Positions 1 to 9,376 of a DNA stretch of 64,000 nt are shown here, piece by piece. The notes beneath the pieces were generated by a model. The model had not been told where the DNA came from. It saw only the letters and a program-made list of their open reading frames with translations, and did no database searches. This DNA is from Arthrobacter sp. SLBN-112. Its GTDB lineage: Bacteria > Actinomycetota > Actinomycetes > Actinomycetales > Micrococcaceae. Numbering within the stretch: position 1 is the stretch's first letter; every line of letters begins with the position of its first letter. Made by a program: the position numbers and the translations under genes. The DNA lies in assembly GCF_030944625.1 (NCBI RefSeq), contig NZ_JAUSXY010000001.1:2232001-2296000 (forward strand). Reading direction: 5' to 3'.

Positions 1-32
1 GGAGTGAGGCCCCCAACCCCGAAGGACCTGCC

Positions 33-884
33 GTGCGCACTTTCATTTCCGCCCTCGCCACCGTGCTGGGCATCCTCCTGGCATCCGTTGCCGTACCCGC
101 CATGTGGGTGGACCGGAACATCATCCAGGAAGACGGATTCGTCCGGCTTGCGGCGCCGCTTGGCAAGAACGCGGATTTCCAGAAGAAACTCGCTGCCGCG
201 GCCGTGGGAACGATCGATACCGGTTCGGTCCCCGGTGCCCTTTCGGGGCTGGTCGATTCGGTGCTGGAGAAAGCCGCGGAGTCCCTGACCCAGCTTCCCG
301 GCTACCCCGCGGCGTGGGAGGAGACCCTTCGCAGGAGCCACCGCCTGAGCTTCGCCAGCCCCGCGGGGGAGTCCTCCGGCAACGCTCCGGCGTCGTCGCT
401 GACCCTCGACGTGGCCCCGTTGGTTGCGCTCGGTTCGGACGAAATCTCCCGTGCCACCCGCCTTCCACTCAACCCGCCCGAACAAACGCTGATCAACGTC
501 GGCCAGCCCGCACATCGCGAATGGGCGGAGCGGCTGGCCACCTATGCGCCCGTGGGCTACATCGCCGCCATCGGCTCCGGCATTGCATTCCTGTTGGCAC
601 TCGTTGCAGCCCGCCGCCGCTGGACCGTGCTGTTTGCTGCAGGCATTGGTGGCCTGGCCCTCGCCGGACTGTGGTCGCTCGGTGTGCAACTGGGATCGGC
701 CCGGGCCGTGACCACGGACACGGGCAACGCGGTGGCCAACATGTTCCGCGACCAATTCGTGGGCGCCGCAGCCGCAGACTTCCAATCGTGGATCGCCGGC
801 ACCGCGGTGACCGGCGGCGTCCTGGTGGCAGTGGGAATTGTGACGTTGTTCGCGTCCCGGAAACGGGTGCGGGCCAGCCGGTAG
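33..884 (+). CDS. Hypothetical multi-pass membrane protein
   Basis: I do not recognise the family. The 283-residue product starts with a hydrophobic segment (about residues 4-25) that could be a signal anchor, followed by an extracytoplasmic-looking stretch of about 145 residues rich in Ala, Pro, Ser and Leu. Three more hydrophobic segments lie near residues 175-192, 198-218 and 255-275, and the tail is basic (RKRVRASR). The GTG start is preceded by an AAGGA about seven bases upstream. The next gene, ispH, begins ten bases after its stop, so the two may be co-transcribed, although ispH also has its own -10-like box. No catalytic motif is visible. Confidence 0.75.
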   Translation: MRTFISALATVLGILLASVAVPAMWVDRNIIQEDGFVRLAAPLGKNADFQKKLAAAAVGTIDTGSVPGALSGLVDSVLEKAAESLTQLPGYPAAWEETLRRSHRLSFASPAGESSGNAPASSLTLDVAPLVALGSDEISRATRLPLNPPEQTLINVGQPAHREWAERLATYAPVGYIAAIGSGIAFLLALVAARRRWTVLFAAGIGGLALAGLWSLGVQLGSARAVTTDTGNAVANMFRDQFVGAAAADFQSWIAGTAVTGGVLVAVGIVTLFASRKRVRASR

Positions 885-893
885 CATGGAGGG

Positions 894-1973
894 ATGACCA
901 CCTCGGCTGTACCCCTTTCGATGCCAACCGTTCCGCGCCGGCGCCGCTCGCCCCAGGAAGTGGCGGCCGCGGCCCCCGTGAACGGAACCAAGAAGGTGCT
1001 GCTGGCCGCGCCCCGCGGCTACTGCGCCGGTGTTGACCGGGCAGTGATCGCCGTCGAGAAGGCGCTGGAACACTACGGGCCGCCCGTGTACGTCCGCAAG
1101 CAGATCGTCCACAATGTCCACGTGGTCAGCTCGCTGGAGGAAAAGGGCGCCATCTTCGTGGAAGAGACCGACGAAGTTCCCGAGGGCGCGCTGGTGATCT
1201 TCTCCGCCCACGGTGTTTCCCCCGCTGTGGTTGAATCCGCCGAGACCCGGGGCCTGCGCACCATCGATGCCACCTGCCCCCTGGTCACCAAGGTGCACAA
1301 GGAAGCCGTCCGCTTCGCCAAGGACGACTTCGACATCCTCCTGATCGGCCATGACGGCCATGAGGAAGTGGAAGGCACCTCCGGTGAGGCGCCGGACCAC
1401 ATCCAGATCATCAATGGCCCCCACGAAGTGGACAAGGTCACCGTCCGCGATCCCGAGAAGGTCATCTGGCTGTCGCAGACCACCCTCAGTGTCGACGAGA
1501 CCATGGAAACCGTCCGGTTGCTCAAGGACCGGTTCCCCACCCTGCAGGACCCGCCCAGCGATGACATCTGCTATGCCACCACAAACCGGCAGGTGGCCAT
1601 CAAGAAGATCGCGCCTAAAGCTGACCTGGTGATCGTGGTGGGCTCCGCCAACTCTTCCAATTCGGTCCGGCTGGTGGAGGTGGCGCTGGAATACGGCGCC
1701 AAGGCCTCGTACCGGGTGGACTTCGCCAACGAGGTTGACGAAGCCTGGTTTGAAGGCGTGGCCACCGTGGGTGTCACGTCCGGCGCCTCTGTTCCGGAGG
1801 TCCTGGTGCAGGACGTCCTGAGGCTCCTGGCCGACTATGGCTATGGTGCGGTGGAGGAAGTGGTCACTGCCGAGGAAGACCTGCTGTTCTCCCTGCCCAA
1901 GGAGCTCCGGGCAACCCTCAAGGAAGCCGGCGACGTCAGCCGCGCCCTGGGTGGCCGCCGGCCCCGCAGCTGA
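894..1973 (+). CDS. ispH: 4-hydroxy-3-methylbut-2-enyl diphosphate reductase
   Basis: IspH (LytB) catalyses the last step of the MEP isoprenoid pathway, reducing HMBPP to isopentenyl and dimethylallyl diphosphate with a [4Fe-4S] cluster. The conserved cysteines sit in the motifs [23 protein letters not shown] and [11 protein letters not shown], and the SANSSNS diphosphate-binding motif is present. The length of 359 residues includes a non-conserved N-terminal extension of about 30 residues before the family core. A GGAGGG lies directly before the ATG, and a TAGCAT -10-like box (882-887) lies six bases upstream, so the message may be leaderless or nearly so. A strong hairpin follows the stop. 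Confidence 0.96.
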   Translation: MTTSAVPLSMPTVPRRRRSPQEVAAAAPVNGTKKVLLAAPRGYCAGVDRAVIAVEKALEHYGPPVYVRKQIVHNVHVVSSLEEKGAIFVEETDEVPEGALVIFSAHGVSPAVVESAETRGLRTIDATCPLVTKVHKEAVRFAKDDFDILLIGHDGHEEVEGTSGEAPDHIQIINGPHEVDKVTVRDPEKVIWLSQTTLSVDETMETVRLLKDRFPTLQDPPSDDICYATTNRQVAIKKIAPKADLVIVVGSANSSNSVRLVEVALEYGAKASYRVDFANEVDEAWFEGVATVGVTSGASVPEVLVQDVLRLLADYGYGAVEEVVTAEEDLLFSLPKELRATLKEAGDVSRALGGRRPRS

Positions 1974-2015
1974 CGATCAACCGCTGCGGGGGAAGGCGAC
2001 AAGCAGGAATCAAAA

Positions 2016-2052
2016 GGAAGGGCCGGGCAGTTCGCAACTGCCTGGCCCTTCC
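2016..2052. terminator. Bidirectional terminator between ispH and rmuC
   Basis: Two 17-base arms (2016-2032 and 2036-2052) pair around a CGC loop with one G.T pair. The hairpin lies between the convergent ends of ispH and rmuC, and an AAAA run on the left gives a T tract when read leftward. Confidence 0.8.
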
Positions 2053-2070
2053 AGCATCCAAGGACTATCC

Positions 2071-3297
2071 TCAGGCCGCTTCGTCGTCGCCCTGGAGTTC
2101 GGGTGCCACCAAGGCGCGCGGCGTTGCCTCCACAAGGGAGGGCGTGGCCAGGCCAGCCTCTTCCAAGGTGTTGAGCTTCCGCGCCGTGGGCAGGATCCGG
2201 GCTTCCAAGGTGCCCACCATGGCGTTGTAGCGGTCCACCGACGATTTCAGGGAAGAACCGAGTTTCCCGACGTTCTCACCCAAGGTTCCCATCCGGTCGT
2301 ACAGCTGTCGCGCGAGCTCGAACAACTCGCGGGCGCTGTCCGTCAGGACGTCCTGGCGCCACGTGAACGCTACGGATTTCAGCACCGCCAGCAGGGTACT
2401 CGGCGAGGCCAGGACCACGTTCCGCGACAACGCATGGTCCAGGAGACCGGCGTCTGCCGTCAGCGCGGCCGCAAGGATGGATTCGGCCGGAATGAAGCAG
2501 ACCACCAGCTCCGGGGAATTCCCGGGGATCTCCCAGTATTTCTTGGTGCCCAACGCGTCCACGTGGGCCCTCAAGGCCTTGGCGTGGGCAGCCAGCAGCG
2601 CCTGGCTGCGGGCGTCGTTACCGGCCCGCACCCCGGACGGCTGGACCGTGCGGGGATCCGCAGTACCCAGTTCCTGTGCCTCCAGATAGGACGACAACGG
2701 CACTTTGGCGTCCACCACCAGTTGTTTCCCGCCCGGCAGTTGCACCACCAGGTCAGGTCGGACGGAAGAATCGTGGCCCGCACTGTGGACCTGCTCCACG
2801 AAGTCCACGTGGCGGAGCATTCCCGCGGCCTCCACGACGCGCCGGAGCTGTACCTCGCCCCATTGGCCCCTGGCGCTGTTTGACCGCAGGGCCGATTCCA
2901 GGGCGTGCGTGGAGCGGATCAGCTGTTCGTCGGACAGCCGGGCTTCCTGCAATTGCTGCGCAAGCTGGCCGTACTGTTCCACCCGGTCCCGTTCCAGGAG
3001 TGCCACCTGCTGCTGGACCGCGGAAAGCTTCTCGGCCACCGGGGCCAGGGCTCGCAGCACGCTGCCGTCCTGCGTCCTTGCCTCGCCCAGCTCACGGTTC
3101 TGGGCAGCTAAAAGCCGCCTTTCGGCGTCGGCCGCTGCCAACTGGGCCGTCACTTCCGAAAGCCGGGACGAGACTCCGTCAAAGTCCGTTTCCAGTCCGC
3201 GTGAGTTCCTGCGCATCAGGACATAGGTGGCGGCGGCACCGGCGATTGCACCGAGCAGCAACATGAGAAGGGCCAGAATCAAGGCAAATGCATCCAT
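2071..3297 (-). CDS. rmuC: DNA recombination protein RmuC family
   Basis: RmuC-family proteins have a membrane-anchored N-terminus, a coiled coil and a PD-(D/E)XK-like nuclease domain. E. coli RmuC limits recombination at inverted repeats. Here a hydrophobic anchor (about residues 4-27) is followed by a basic MRRN turn and a long heptad-rich coiled coil (about 30-125). The nuclease domain shows GQWGEVQLRRVVEAAGM, RPDLVVQLPGG and VVDAKVPLSSY. I start at the Met reading MDAFALILALL, because the longer frame adds 15 residues without family character and the hydrophobic anchor should be N-terminal. It is convergent with ispH and divergent from ychF. Confidence 0.9.
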   Translation of the reverse strand: MDAFALILALLMLLLGAIAGAAATYVLMRRNSRGLETDFDGVSSRLSEVTAQLAAADAERRLLAAQNRELGEARTQDGSVLRALAPVAEKLSAVQQQVALLERDRVEQYGQLAQQLQEARLSDEQLIRSTHALESALRSNSARGQWGEVQLRRVVEAAGMLRHVDFVEQVHSAGHDSSVRPDLVVQLPGGKQLVVDAKVPLSSYLEAQELGTADPRTVQPSGVRAGNDARSQALLAAHAKALRAHVDALGTKKYWEIPGNSPELVVCFIPAESILAAALTADAGLLDHALSRNVVLASPSTLLAVLKSVAFTWRQDVLTDSARELFELARQLYDRMGTLGENVGKLGSSLKSSVDRYNAMVGTLEARILPTARKLNTLEEAGLATPSLVEATPRALVAPELQGDDEAA

Positions 3298-3373
3298 GGC
3301 TTCACTGTTGCACGGGCCTCTGACAATCACGGCCAGTGACATCCCCGGGTACTGGCCGCAGGGACCCGGCGGG

Positions 3374-3379
3374 TAGAAT
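3374..3379 (+). promoter_or_regulatory. -10 box for leaderless ychF
   Basis: TAGAAT ends eight bases before the GTG at 3388. An ATG at 3382 lies only two bases after the box and could not be transcribed from it, so the promoter supports the GTG start. Confidence 0.55.
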
Positions 3380-3387
3380 CAATGCTC

Positions 3388-4473
3388 GTGGCTCTTACTA
3401 TTGGCATCGTCGGACTGCCCAACGTCGGCAAATCAACTCTTTTCAACGCACTGACCCGCAACCAGGTGCTCGCGGCGAACTACCCGTTCGCCACGATCGA
3501 GCCCAACGTCGGCGTCGTCAACCTGCCGGATCCGCGGCTGGAGAAGCTGGCTGCCATCTTCGGATCCCAGCGAGTGCTTCCCGCGGCCGTGTCCTTCGTC
3601 GACATCGCCGGCATCGTCAAGGGCGCCTCGGAGGGCGAAGGACTGGGCAACCAGTTCCTGGCCAACATCCGCGAGGCTGAGGCGATCGCTCAGGTGGTCC
3701 GAGTGTTCGATGACCCCGACGTCATCCACGTCGACGGTAAGGTGGACCCCCGGTCCGACATGGAGACGATCAACACCGAGCTGATCCTCGCCGATCTCCA
3801 GACGATCGAGAAGGCCGTCCCGCGGATCGAAAAAGAAGTCAAGATTAAGAAGCGCGAAGCCGCCGAACTGGCCGCCGTCAAGGCTGCCCAGGCCGTGCTG
3901 GAACGCGGGGACACCATCTTCTCTTCGATCAAGAGCGACAAACTGGAGATGGAGCACCTGAAGGAACTCGGCCTGCTGACGGCCAAGCCCTTCATCTACG
4001 TCTTCAACGCGGACGAGGGAATCCTGGGCAGCCCGGAAAAGCAGGAGGAGCTGCGCGCCATGGTGGCTCCGGCCGACTGCATCTTCCTCGACGCGAAGCT
4101 GGAATCAGACCTCGTTGAACTCGACGAGGCGGAAGCCCGAGAGATGCTCGAGATGAACGGCCAGGACGAATCCGGCCTCGACCAATTGGCCCGTGTTGGC
4201 TTCCACACGCTGGGGCTGCAGACCTACCTCACTGCCGGGCCGAAAGAGACCCGCGCCTGGACCATCCGGCGGGGCGATACGGCTCCCCAGGCCGCCGGTG
4301 TGATCCACTCTGACTTCCAGCGCGGATTCATCAAAGCCGAGGTGGTCTCCTTCAACGACCTCATCGACGCAGGTTCCATGGCCGAGGCAAAGTCCCGCGG
4401 CAAGGTCCGGATCGAAGGCAAGGAATATGTCATGGCCGACGGCGACGTGGTTGAATTTAGATTTAATGTATAG
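3388..4473 (+). CDS. ychF: Redox-regulated ATPase YchF
   Basis: YchF (EngD, Ola1-like) is an Obg-related P-loop NTPase that prefers ATP and associates with ribosomes. The P loop is GLPNVGKST near the N-terminus, with [10 protein letters not shown] as the G3 region, NADE in place of a canonical NKxD, and a C-terminal TGS domain ending in [10 protein letters not shown]. The GTG start gives the usual [10 protein letters not shown]-terminus and 361 residues. The last eight codons plus stop are strikingly AT-rich (GTT GAA TTT AGA TTT AAT GTA TAG, about 21% GC), unlike the rest of the gene. A GC-rich version encoding the same [12 protein letters not shown] lies about 6.3 kb downstream, so the present end appears to have been brought in by an inserted element. 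Confidence 0.96.
   Translation: MALTIGIVGLPNVGKSTLFNALTRNQVLAANYPFATIEPNVGVVNLPDPRLEKLAAIFGSQRVLPAAVSFVDIAGIVKGASEGEGLGNQFLANIREAEAIAQVVRVFDDPDVIHVDGKVDPRSDMETINTELILADLQTIEKAVPRIEKEVKIKKREAAELAAVKAAQAVLERGDTIFSSIKSDKLEMEHLKELGLLTAKPFIYVFNADEGILGSPEKQEELRAMVAPADCIFLDAKLESDLVELDEAEAREMLEMNGQDESGLDQLARVGFHTLGLQTYLTAGPKETRAWTIRRGDTAPQAAGVIHSDFQRGFIKAEVVSFNDLIDAGSMAEAKSRGKVRIEGKEYVMADGDVVEFRFNV
4447..4473 (+). repeat. ychF terminal segment, left junction of putative island (copy A)
   Basis: This segment encodes [12 protein letters not shown] in AT-rich codons. It matches 10773-10799 (copy B) at 19 of 27 bases, with differences almost only at third positions and in the Arg codon. Seen: a recoded, low-GC gene end. 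Inferred: the left attachment junction of an element that restores the ychF reading frame on insertion. Confidence 0.55.
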
Positions 4474-4546
4474 GCCCTGACCCGGTGGTGGCGCCTGCCT
4501 GAATATGTCCAATTGATTCAGAACCCCTCACCAACAGCTTTGCAGC

Positions 4547-4594
4547 ACGAAAGTAGCCTGCCGGGACATTCTTGTCCCGGCAGGCTACTTTCGT
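4547..4594. terminator. Strong bidirectional terminator between ychF and aldehyde dehydrogenase
   Basis: A perfect 21-base inverted repeat (4547-4567 and 4574-4594) with a six-base loop lies between the convergent ychF and aldehyde dehydrogenase genes. Confidence 0.88.
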
Positions 4595-4609
4595 ATCGTT
4601 CCGCTTGTT

Positions 4610-6085
4610 TTAGAGGCGGGTGACTCCGATTGTGTGGTCGGTGGTGAATTCCTCTATGGCCCAGTCGCCGTTAAAGCGGCCCAACCCGGAATTGCGTTGC
4701 CCGCCGAAGGCCACGTGCGCTTCATCCTGGATTGTCATCTCGTTGATGAAGGTCATACCGGCCTTGACCTTGTGGGCGAACTGCAGGCCGCGGTCGAGGT
4801 TCTGGGTAAAGACGGCGCTGGAAAGGCCGTAAGCGTGGTCGTTGGCGAGGTCAAGGGCGTGATCCTCGTCCTCGGCCCTCAGGATGGCGACCATGGGGCC
4901 GAAGATCTCCTCGCGGGCGATCTCCATGTCAGGGGTGACATCGGCGAAAACGTGCGGGGGCACCACCCGACCGCTGATCTCGCCTTCGACGACGGTGCGG
5001 GCGCCGGCCTCCTGGGCCCATGTGATTTTCTGTTTGAGTCCTGCAAGCTGGGAGTCGTTGACCACAGGGCCCACCAGGGTGCCCTCGGCGGTGGGGTCGC
5101 CGTACGCCACGGACGAGGCAGCCTCGGCGAAACGGGAGACGAACTCCTCGTAGACCGGGGCTTGGACAATGATCCGGTTGACGGACATGCAGATCTGGCC
5201 GGAGTGCAGGAAAGCGCCCGGGACGGCGGCGGCCACGGCCGCTTCGAGGTTGGCGTCGTCGAGGACCACCAAGGGGGCGTTACCGCCAAGCTCCAGGGCC
5301 ACTTTCTTCAGGTGTTCGCCGCTGGTGGCCACCGTACCCACGTTCTGTCCAACCGGGGTGGAGCCGGTGAAGGAGATCAGTCCCGGCACAGGGTGGGCCA
5401 CGAAGTCGTCACCGATCTCCGAGCCGGCACCGATGACAGTGGAGAGCACTCCTGCCGGCAGGCCTGCTTCCTCGAAGATGCGTGCCAGGATGAGCGCGCC
5501 GGTAACGGGAGTGTCGCTGGCCGGTTTGAGGACCACGGCGTTACCCAGGGCCAGGGCCGGGGCGACAGACCGCTGGGACAGATGCAGTGGGAAGTTCCAG
5601 GGGCTGATCACGCCCACCACCCCGATCGGCTTGCGGTAGACGCGCATCTCTCGGTTGGGGGTGTTGGAGTCAAAGATCCTGCCGTGGACCCGAGTGGGAA
5701 ATGATGCCGACTCCTGCGTGATTCCGACGGCGAGGGAGACCTCGATGTTGGCCTTCAGCAAGGTGGAACCGGACTCGCGTACCAGCCAGTCCACGATTTC
5801 TTCGCGGCGTTCCTCGAGGATCTGCGCGGCACGGCGCATCACCTGCTGGCGCTCGGCCGGCGGCAGGGCGGCCCACCCGGTCTGGGCCGCCTCGGCGGCC
5901 CGGTAGGCGTCGTCGACGTCTGCGACGGAAGCCTGACGGATGGTGGTCAGTACGCTGTCGTCGTAGGGGTTGGTCACGGTGAGGGTCTTCGCCGACTGGC
6001 CCTCACGCCACTTTCCGGCGATGTATTGCAGGGTAGTGGACTGGCCGGCGAATGTAGCCGGAGCTTCGATGGTGGAGATGGTCAT
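4610..6085 (-). CDS. Aldehyde dehydrogenase, probably vanillin or benzaldehyde type
   Basis: This NAD(P)-dependent aldehyde dehydrogenase (491 residues, full length) probably oxidises an aromatic aldehyde such as vanillin to the acid. Visible motifs are [12 protein letters not shown] and VLKPASDTP in the cofactor-binding half, [12 protein letters not shown], the general-base motif [11 protein letters not shown], and the nucleophile in [10 protein letters not shown]. The C-terminal EEIFGPMVA and [12 protein letters not shown] are typical of the superfamily. Its neighbours, a carotenoid-cleavage-type oxygenase and a vanillyl-alcohol-oxidase-like flavoenzyme, release or make aromatic aldehydes, which is why I favour vanillin. 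The substrate is inferred, not shown. Forty-three bases separate it from the oxygenase, so the three genes probably form one leftward operon ending at the 4547-4594 hairpin. Confidence 0.93.
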   Translation of the reverse strand: MTISTIEAPATFAGQSTTLQYIAGKWREGQSAKTLTVTNPYDDSVLTTIRQASVADVDDAYRAAEAAQTGWAALPPAERQQVMRRAAQILEERREEIVDWLVRESGSTLLKANIEVSLAVGITQESASFPTRVHGRIFDSNTPNREMRVYRKPIGVVGVISPWNFPLHLSQRSVAPALALGNAVVLKPASDTPVTGALILARIFEEAGLPAGVLSTVIGAGSEIGDDFVAHPVPGLISFTGSTPVGQNVGTVATSGEHLKKVALELGGNAPLVVLDDANLEAAVAAAVPGAFLHSGQICMSVNRIIVQAPVYEEFVSRFAEAASSVAYGDPTAEGTLVGPVVNDSQLAGLKQKITWAQEAGARTVVEGEISGRVVPPHVFADVTPDMEIAREEIFGPMVAILRAEDEDHALDLANDHAYGLSSAVFTQNLDRGLQFAHKVKAGMTFINEMTIQDEAHVAFGGQRNSGLGRFNGDWAIEEFTTDHTIGVTRL

Positions 6086-6128
6086 GGGGTGTCGCTCCTG
6101 TTCAGGTTATGCGGGAAGTATGGCTGGA

Positions 6129-7583
6129 CTAGTTGGTGTGTTCGCTGGCCAGGACCCGGAGGGAGTCTTCGATCTGCTCGCGGTCGGACCAGCTGCCGTG
6201 GAAGCCGAAGGGAATGCGTCCGGGCAGCTTCACCCTGGCCAGCGGGGTGCGGCCGAAATCCGCGGTGTCATAGATGCACAGCTCTGATAGCTCCGTCTGG
6301 CGGTTCCACCAGATGGAGAGCAGGTAACCGTCGTCCTCATTCACGGCCCCGGTCCGCGGCACGAAGATCGGTTCGGAGGGGTTGGTCAGGTCATCCAGCC
6401 CTTCGATGACCGTGACCGTTTCCTTGGTGAGGTCGGTCTTGGCCAGGCCGTCGCTCATGGTGTCGGCGTCCCGGCCACGGGTGGTGGCGAAGTAGCCGAA
6501 CTTGTGTTCCAGGCCGACCTTGTTCGGGTTGATGGCCGGGAACTCGCCCGCGATGTGGCTGGTGGCCTGGTTGGTAACGCGTCCGGTGGCGGTGTTGACG
6601 GTCCAGCGCCACGGGATGGCGTTCATGAACCACTCATGGGAGTCAACGGGCCGGGTGATGCGGTCCGCCGGGGTGCCGAAGCGTTCTTTGATGCGGGGGG
6701 CTTCGATGACGATTTCGTTGCCTCGCTCGTAGGCGTTGAAGAAGTGGGTCGGGAAGAACGTCTCGTCGACCCGGTAGGTGCGCACTTCGTGGGTCGTCCG
6801 GTGCATGGTGACAATCTCGACACCGTTGTTCGTGGCTGCGGGGTCCCACACGAGGCCCGGCTTGCCCTGGCCGATATTCGGAGCCAGGAAAAGCCCCGGG
6901 GTGACGAAGAAGATCGCGTAGTTCTTGCTCACCGCGAAGTCGTGGAACATGGACGGGGCACTGGTGCTGAAGGCGAAGGTGTCGAGGACCTTGCCGTGCC
7001 GGTCTGCCTCGTACCAGGTGACGTTGGTACCCATGTAGGAGTAGAAGAGCATATTGCCGGTGTCCGGGTCGAGTTTGTAGTGGGCGGTGCAGGTGAACGG
7101 GACATCGCCGTTGAAGTCATAGGTCCCGAACGTTTCCAGGGACTGCGGATTCATCTGGTGCGGCAGGCCGCCCTCGAAGAATACGAGCAGCCGGTCGGCG
7201 AGGACGCCGACATTGGTGTTGGGCACGTTCTTCATGGGCGGGGCGCCGGCCGGCAGCGATGGGGCGGTGCCGCCGTTGACGAACCCGGAGTAGACCGCCT
7301 CCCCCGCTTCCATCTCGACTTTGAGCGCGTCGGTCATGACCCATTTGTTCCGGTAGGCGGCCTTGCCGTCACGCAGATACGTTGCGTAAACCATGCCGTC
7401 ACCTTCGAACCAGTGGTAGCGGTCCGTGTTGCGCGGCTTGAACTTGGGGTTGGACCCGGTGCGGAACAAGGCTCCGTCCAGGTCATCGGGAATCTTGCCG
7501 ATGACCTCCAGGTCGAAGGCTTCGGTCTCCTCATGCCAGGGGGTGAAGGGGCCGTTGAGGAACTTGTTGTCTGTCTCCCACAT
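6129..7583 (-). CDS. Carotenoid oxygenase family protein (isoeugenol monooxygenase or lignostilbene dioxygenase-like)
   Basis: This member of the carotenoid cleavage oxygenase (RPE65) family is a seven-bladed beta-propeller with non-haem Fe(II) that splits an alkene C=C bond. The four iron-ligand histidines can be placed in CTAHYK, MFHDFAV, FPTHFFNAY and PFGFHGSW, the last near the C-terminus. The N-terminus has the family signature DLDGALFRTGSNP and HWFEGDGMVYA. The length of 484 residues fits bacterial lignostilbene dioxygenases and isoeugenol monooxygenases. It sits between a 4-alkylphenol-type flavoprotein and an aldehyde dehydrogenase, so a phenylpropene such as isoeugenol, or a hydroxystilbene, cleaved to vanillin is the best guess. 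A true carotenoid substrate is unlikely because no carotenoid genes are nearby. Confidence 0.9.
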   Translation of the reverse strand: MWETDNKFLNGPFTPWHEETEAFDLEVIGKIPDDLDGALFRTGSNPKFKPRNTDRYHWFEGDGMVYATYLRDGKAAYRNKWVMTDALKVEMEAGEAVYSGFVNGGTAPSLPAGAPPMKNVPNTNVGVLADRLLVFFEGGLPHQMNPQSLETFGTYDFNGDVPFTCTAHYKLDPDTGNMLFYSYMGTNVTWYEADRHGKVLDTFAFSTSAPSMFHDFAVSKNYAIFFVTPGLFLAPNIGQGKPGLVWDPAATNNGVEIVTMHRTTHEVRTYRVDETFFPTHFFNAYERGNEIVIEAPRIKERFGTPADRITRPVDSHEWFMNAIPWRWTVNTATGRVTNQATSHIAGEFPAINPNKVGLEHKFGYFATTRGRDADTMSDGLAKTDLTKETVTVIEGLDDLTNPSEPIFVPRTGAVNEDDGYLLSIWWNRQTELSELCIYDTADFGRTPLARVKLPGRIPFGFHGSWSDREQIEDSLRVLASEHTN

Positions 7584-7603
7584 GGTGGTGCCTTTCGGTC
7601 TCT

Positions 7604-7639
7604 GAGTTCTTGGGGTTCTTGGAGTTCTAGGAGTTCCTG
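7604..7639. repeat. Four tandem 9-bp units
   Basis: Four contiguous units (GAGTTCTTG, GGGTTCTTG, GAGTTCTAG, GAGTTCCTG) span the gap between the flavoprotein stop and the oxygenase start. They run into the last codons of the flavoprotein gene, whose stop lies in the third unit. Confidence 0.7.
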
Positions 7640-9186
7640 GCCGGCGAGGGCCAGATGCCGTGGTTGCCCGGCGAGAGCGTTCCGGCGGGGTCCAGCGCGT
7701 CCTTGAGGGAGGTGTAGAGCCGGTTCAGGGCGTGGTCGTTGAAGTCGAAGTTTCCTGCCACGTGCTCGATCAGCGAGGGGTGGGCGCGGTATTCGCTCCA
7801 GCCCCATTCGGCGGCCTTTTCACACATGAGGTCGACGGCGGCGTGGGCGGCTGCCGCTTCGGAGGGGTCGTTCACGTCGAAGAAGACCATGCAGGCGCCC
7901 ACGAGGCTGCGCGTGTTGGCGATCCAGCCGAAGCCCGCCACCAGTCCGGCTTCTTCGAGGATGGTGCGGACCATAAGCTCGTGCTTAGCGGCGGATTCGC
8001 CGTCGAACGGGATCGCGGGCGAGAAGTCGATGTGACCCACGTTTTCGCCGATGTGCTTCTTCATCATATCCAGCAGGAACATGTTAGGGATGCCGGCCGG
8101 GACCAGGTCCAGCGGGTGCACTTCTTCCGGGCTGACGTCGCCGCGGTAGGACCTGAGGTCCACGATGACGCCGGGAAGGTGGGCGACGGCGGCGGTGACA
8201 ATGCGGCGCCGTGCCTCCACAACGGCTTCGTGGCCGTAGAAGGCGATGCGGGCGTGCCAGCGTCCCGGGGGCAGCGTCGCGGACAGCTTCGCCGCCTTCG
8301 ACATCCCGGTGGTGTCCTCCATCGGGTTGGCCCGGCCGTCCACGGGTTCCGGTGAGCTGGTGATCAGCGGCAGGCCCTGGATGGTGCCGTCCAGCACCAG
8401 AGGGCGGAGCGCGTCGATCAGCGGAGCGATATCCTCGTCTTTGTGGCAGATGACCGCCCCGGTGGTGAACACCTCAGGCTCAGGCATGAGCCAGACGCCC
8501 ATCTTGGACACGATGCCGAAGTTCGACTGCATGAACAGGCTGTCCAGGGACGGGCCAAAGCCGCGCTTGTGCCGCTGCCACATGGGGCTGTTGCTCATTG
8601 CGCCGAGGCCGGTACGGACCACTTCGCCGGAGGCGAGGACCAACTCCATGCCGCAGACGGCACTTGCATGGTCGCCGTTGACGGTGTAGCCGTAGCCGTG
8701 GTCCAGGGTGTTGCCGATGATGCTGCCCCAGCCGAGGTCCGGGACCGAAATCCAGAGCTTCAGCCCGCGGGCCTTGATCTCCTTGTAGAGGTCGAAGAAG
8801 CTGACTCCGGGCTCGAGCAGGGCGTAGCCGGCGGCTTCATTGATTTCCAGAATCCTGTTCATCCTGCGCAGGCTCAGCACGACGGAGCCGTTGATCACCG
8901 GTGCGGAGCCGCCGTAGCCGTAGTTGCGTCCGGTGGAGGAGGTCCAGAGCTTGATCTGGAGTTCGTTGGCGATTCGGACCACGGCCTGTATTTCCTCAAC
9001 GGTGGAGGGCTGGACCACAAATGAGGGCTGGTAGTCCTTGGCGTCGTCGCCCTCATAGGGGTCGCGGAAATCCTTGACCTGGCTTTCATCCAGCAGGACG
9101 GCGTCGGCCCCGAGGACCTCGGTCATCCGCGCAATGGCCTCAGTCAGGACCGACGATGAGTCTTTGAGTTCAGCGGTGGTTGTCAT
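7627..9186 (-). CDS. FAD-linked oxidase, vanillyl-alcohol oxidase / eugenol oxidase / 4-cresol dehydrogenase type
   Basis: This is a VAO/PCMH-family flavoprotein acting on para-substituted phenols. The N-terminal FAD-binding domain shows STGRNYGYGGSAP and PDLGWGSIIGNTLDHGYGY. The C-terminal substrate domain carries VGHIDFSP, where related enzymes have the FAD-linking His, and GWSEYRAHPS, matching the active-site Tyr-Arg pair of eugenol oxidase. The GYGG Tyr and NTLD Asp of that family are also kept. Related enzymes oxidise vanillyl alcohol, eugenol and 4-propylguaiacol. The product here could be isoeugenol-like, feeding the adjacent oxygenase, but this is inference. I chose the ATG four codons inside the longest frame because GGAG lies 13 bases before it but only one base before the GTG alternative. 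Confidence 0.9.
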   Translation of the reverse strand: MTTTAELKDSSSVLTEAIARMTEVLGADAVLLDESQVKDFRDPYEGDDAKDYQPSFVVQPSTVEEIQAVVRIANELQIKLWTSSTGRNYGYGGSAPVINGSVVLSLRRMNRILEINEAAGYALLEPGVSFFDLYKEIKARGLKLWISVPDLGWGSIIGNTLDHGYGYTVNGDHASAVCGMELVLASGEVVRTGLGAMSNSPMWQRHKRGFGPSLDSLFMQSNFGIVSKMGVWLMPEPEVFTTGAVICHKDEDIAPLIDALRPLVLDGTIQGLPLITSSPEPVDGRANPMEDTTGMSKAAKLSATLPPGRWHARIAFYGHEAVVEARRRIVTAAVAHLPGVIVDLRSYRGDVSPEEVHPLDLVPAGIPNMFLLDMMKKHIGENVGHIDFSPAIPFDGESAAKHELMVRTILEEAGLVAGFGWIANTRSLVGACMVFFDVNDPSEAAAAHAAVDLMCEKAAEWGWSEYRAHPSLIEHVAGNFDFNDHALNRLYTSLKDALDPAGTLSPGNHGIWPSPARNS

Positions 9187-9214
9187 GTGCTGTGTCACGC
9201 TCCGTTGCTTGACG

Positions 9215-9234
9215 GGTGTTCAACTCCGAACACC
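9215..9234. promoter_or_regulatory. Inverted repeat, candidate operator
   Basis: GGTGTTC and GAACACC form a perfect 7-bp inverted repeat with a six-base spacer, in the divergent interval between the flavoprotein operon and the PucR-like regulator. Binding of that regulator is a guess. Confidence 0.4.
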
Positions 9235-9376
9235 GATTGGTTCAAGTGTGGTGTGGGGCACAGGGTTGGTTCTTGGTGCCGGACGGCAAGAAAAGCCGTT
9301 CCGTATGGCGCCCGGGAGCAAAGACGGTGCGCGCATCCCTATACTTGGCTTCCGGTAGGCAAGACCAAAGGGGTTT

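Noticed and set aside
6504..7706. A 400-codon open frame opposite the carotenoid-type oxygenase
   Set aside because: The real gene on the minus strand has the four iron-ligand histidines; the plus-strand product is a compositional artefact.
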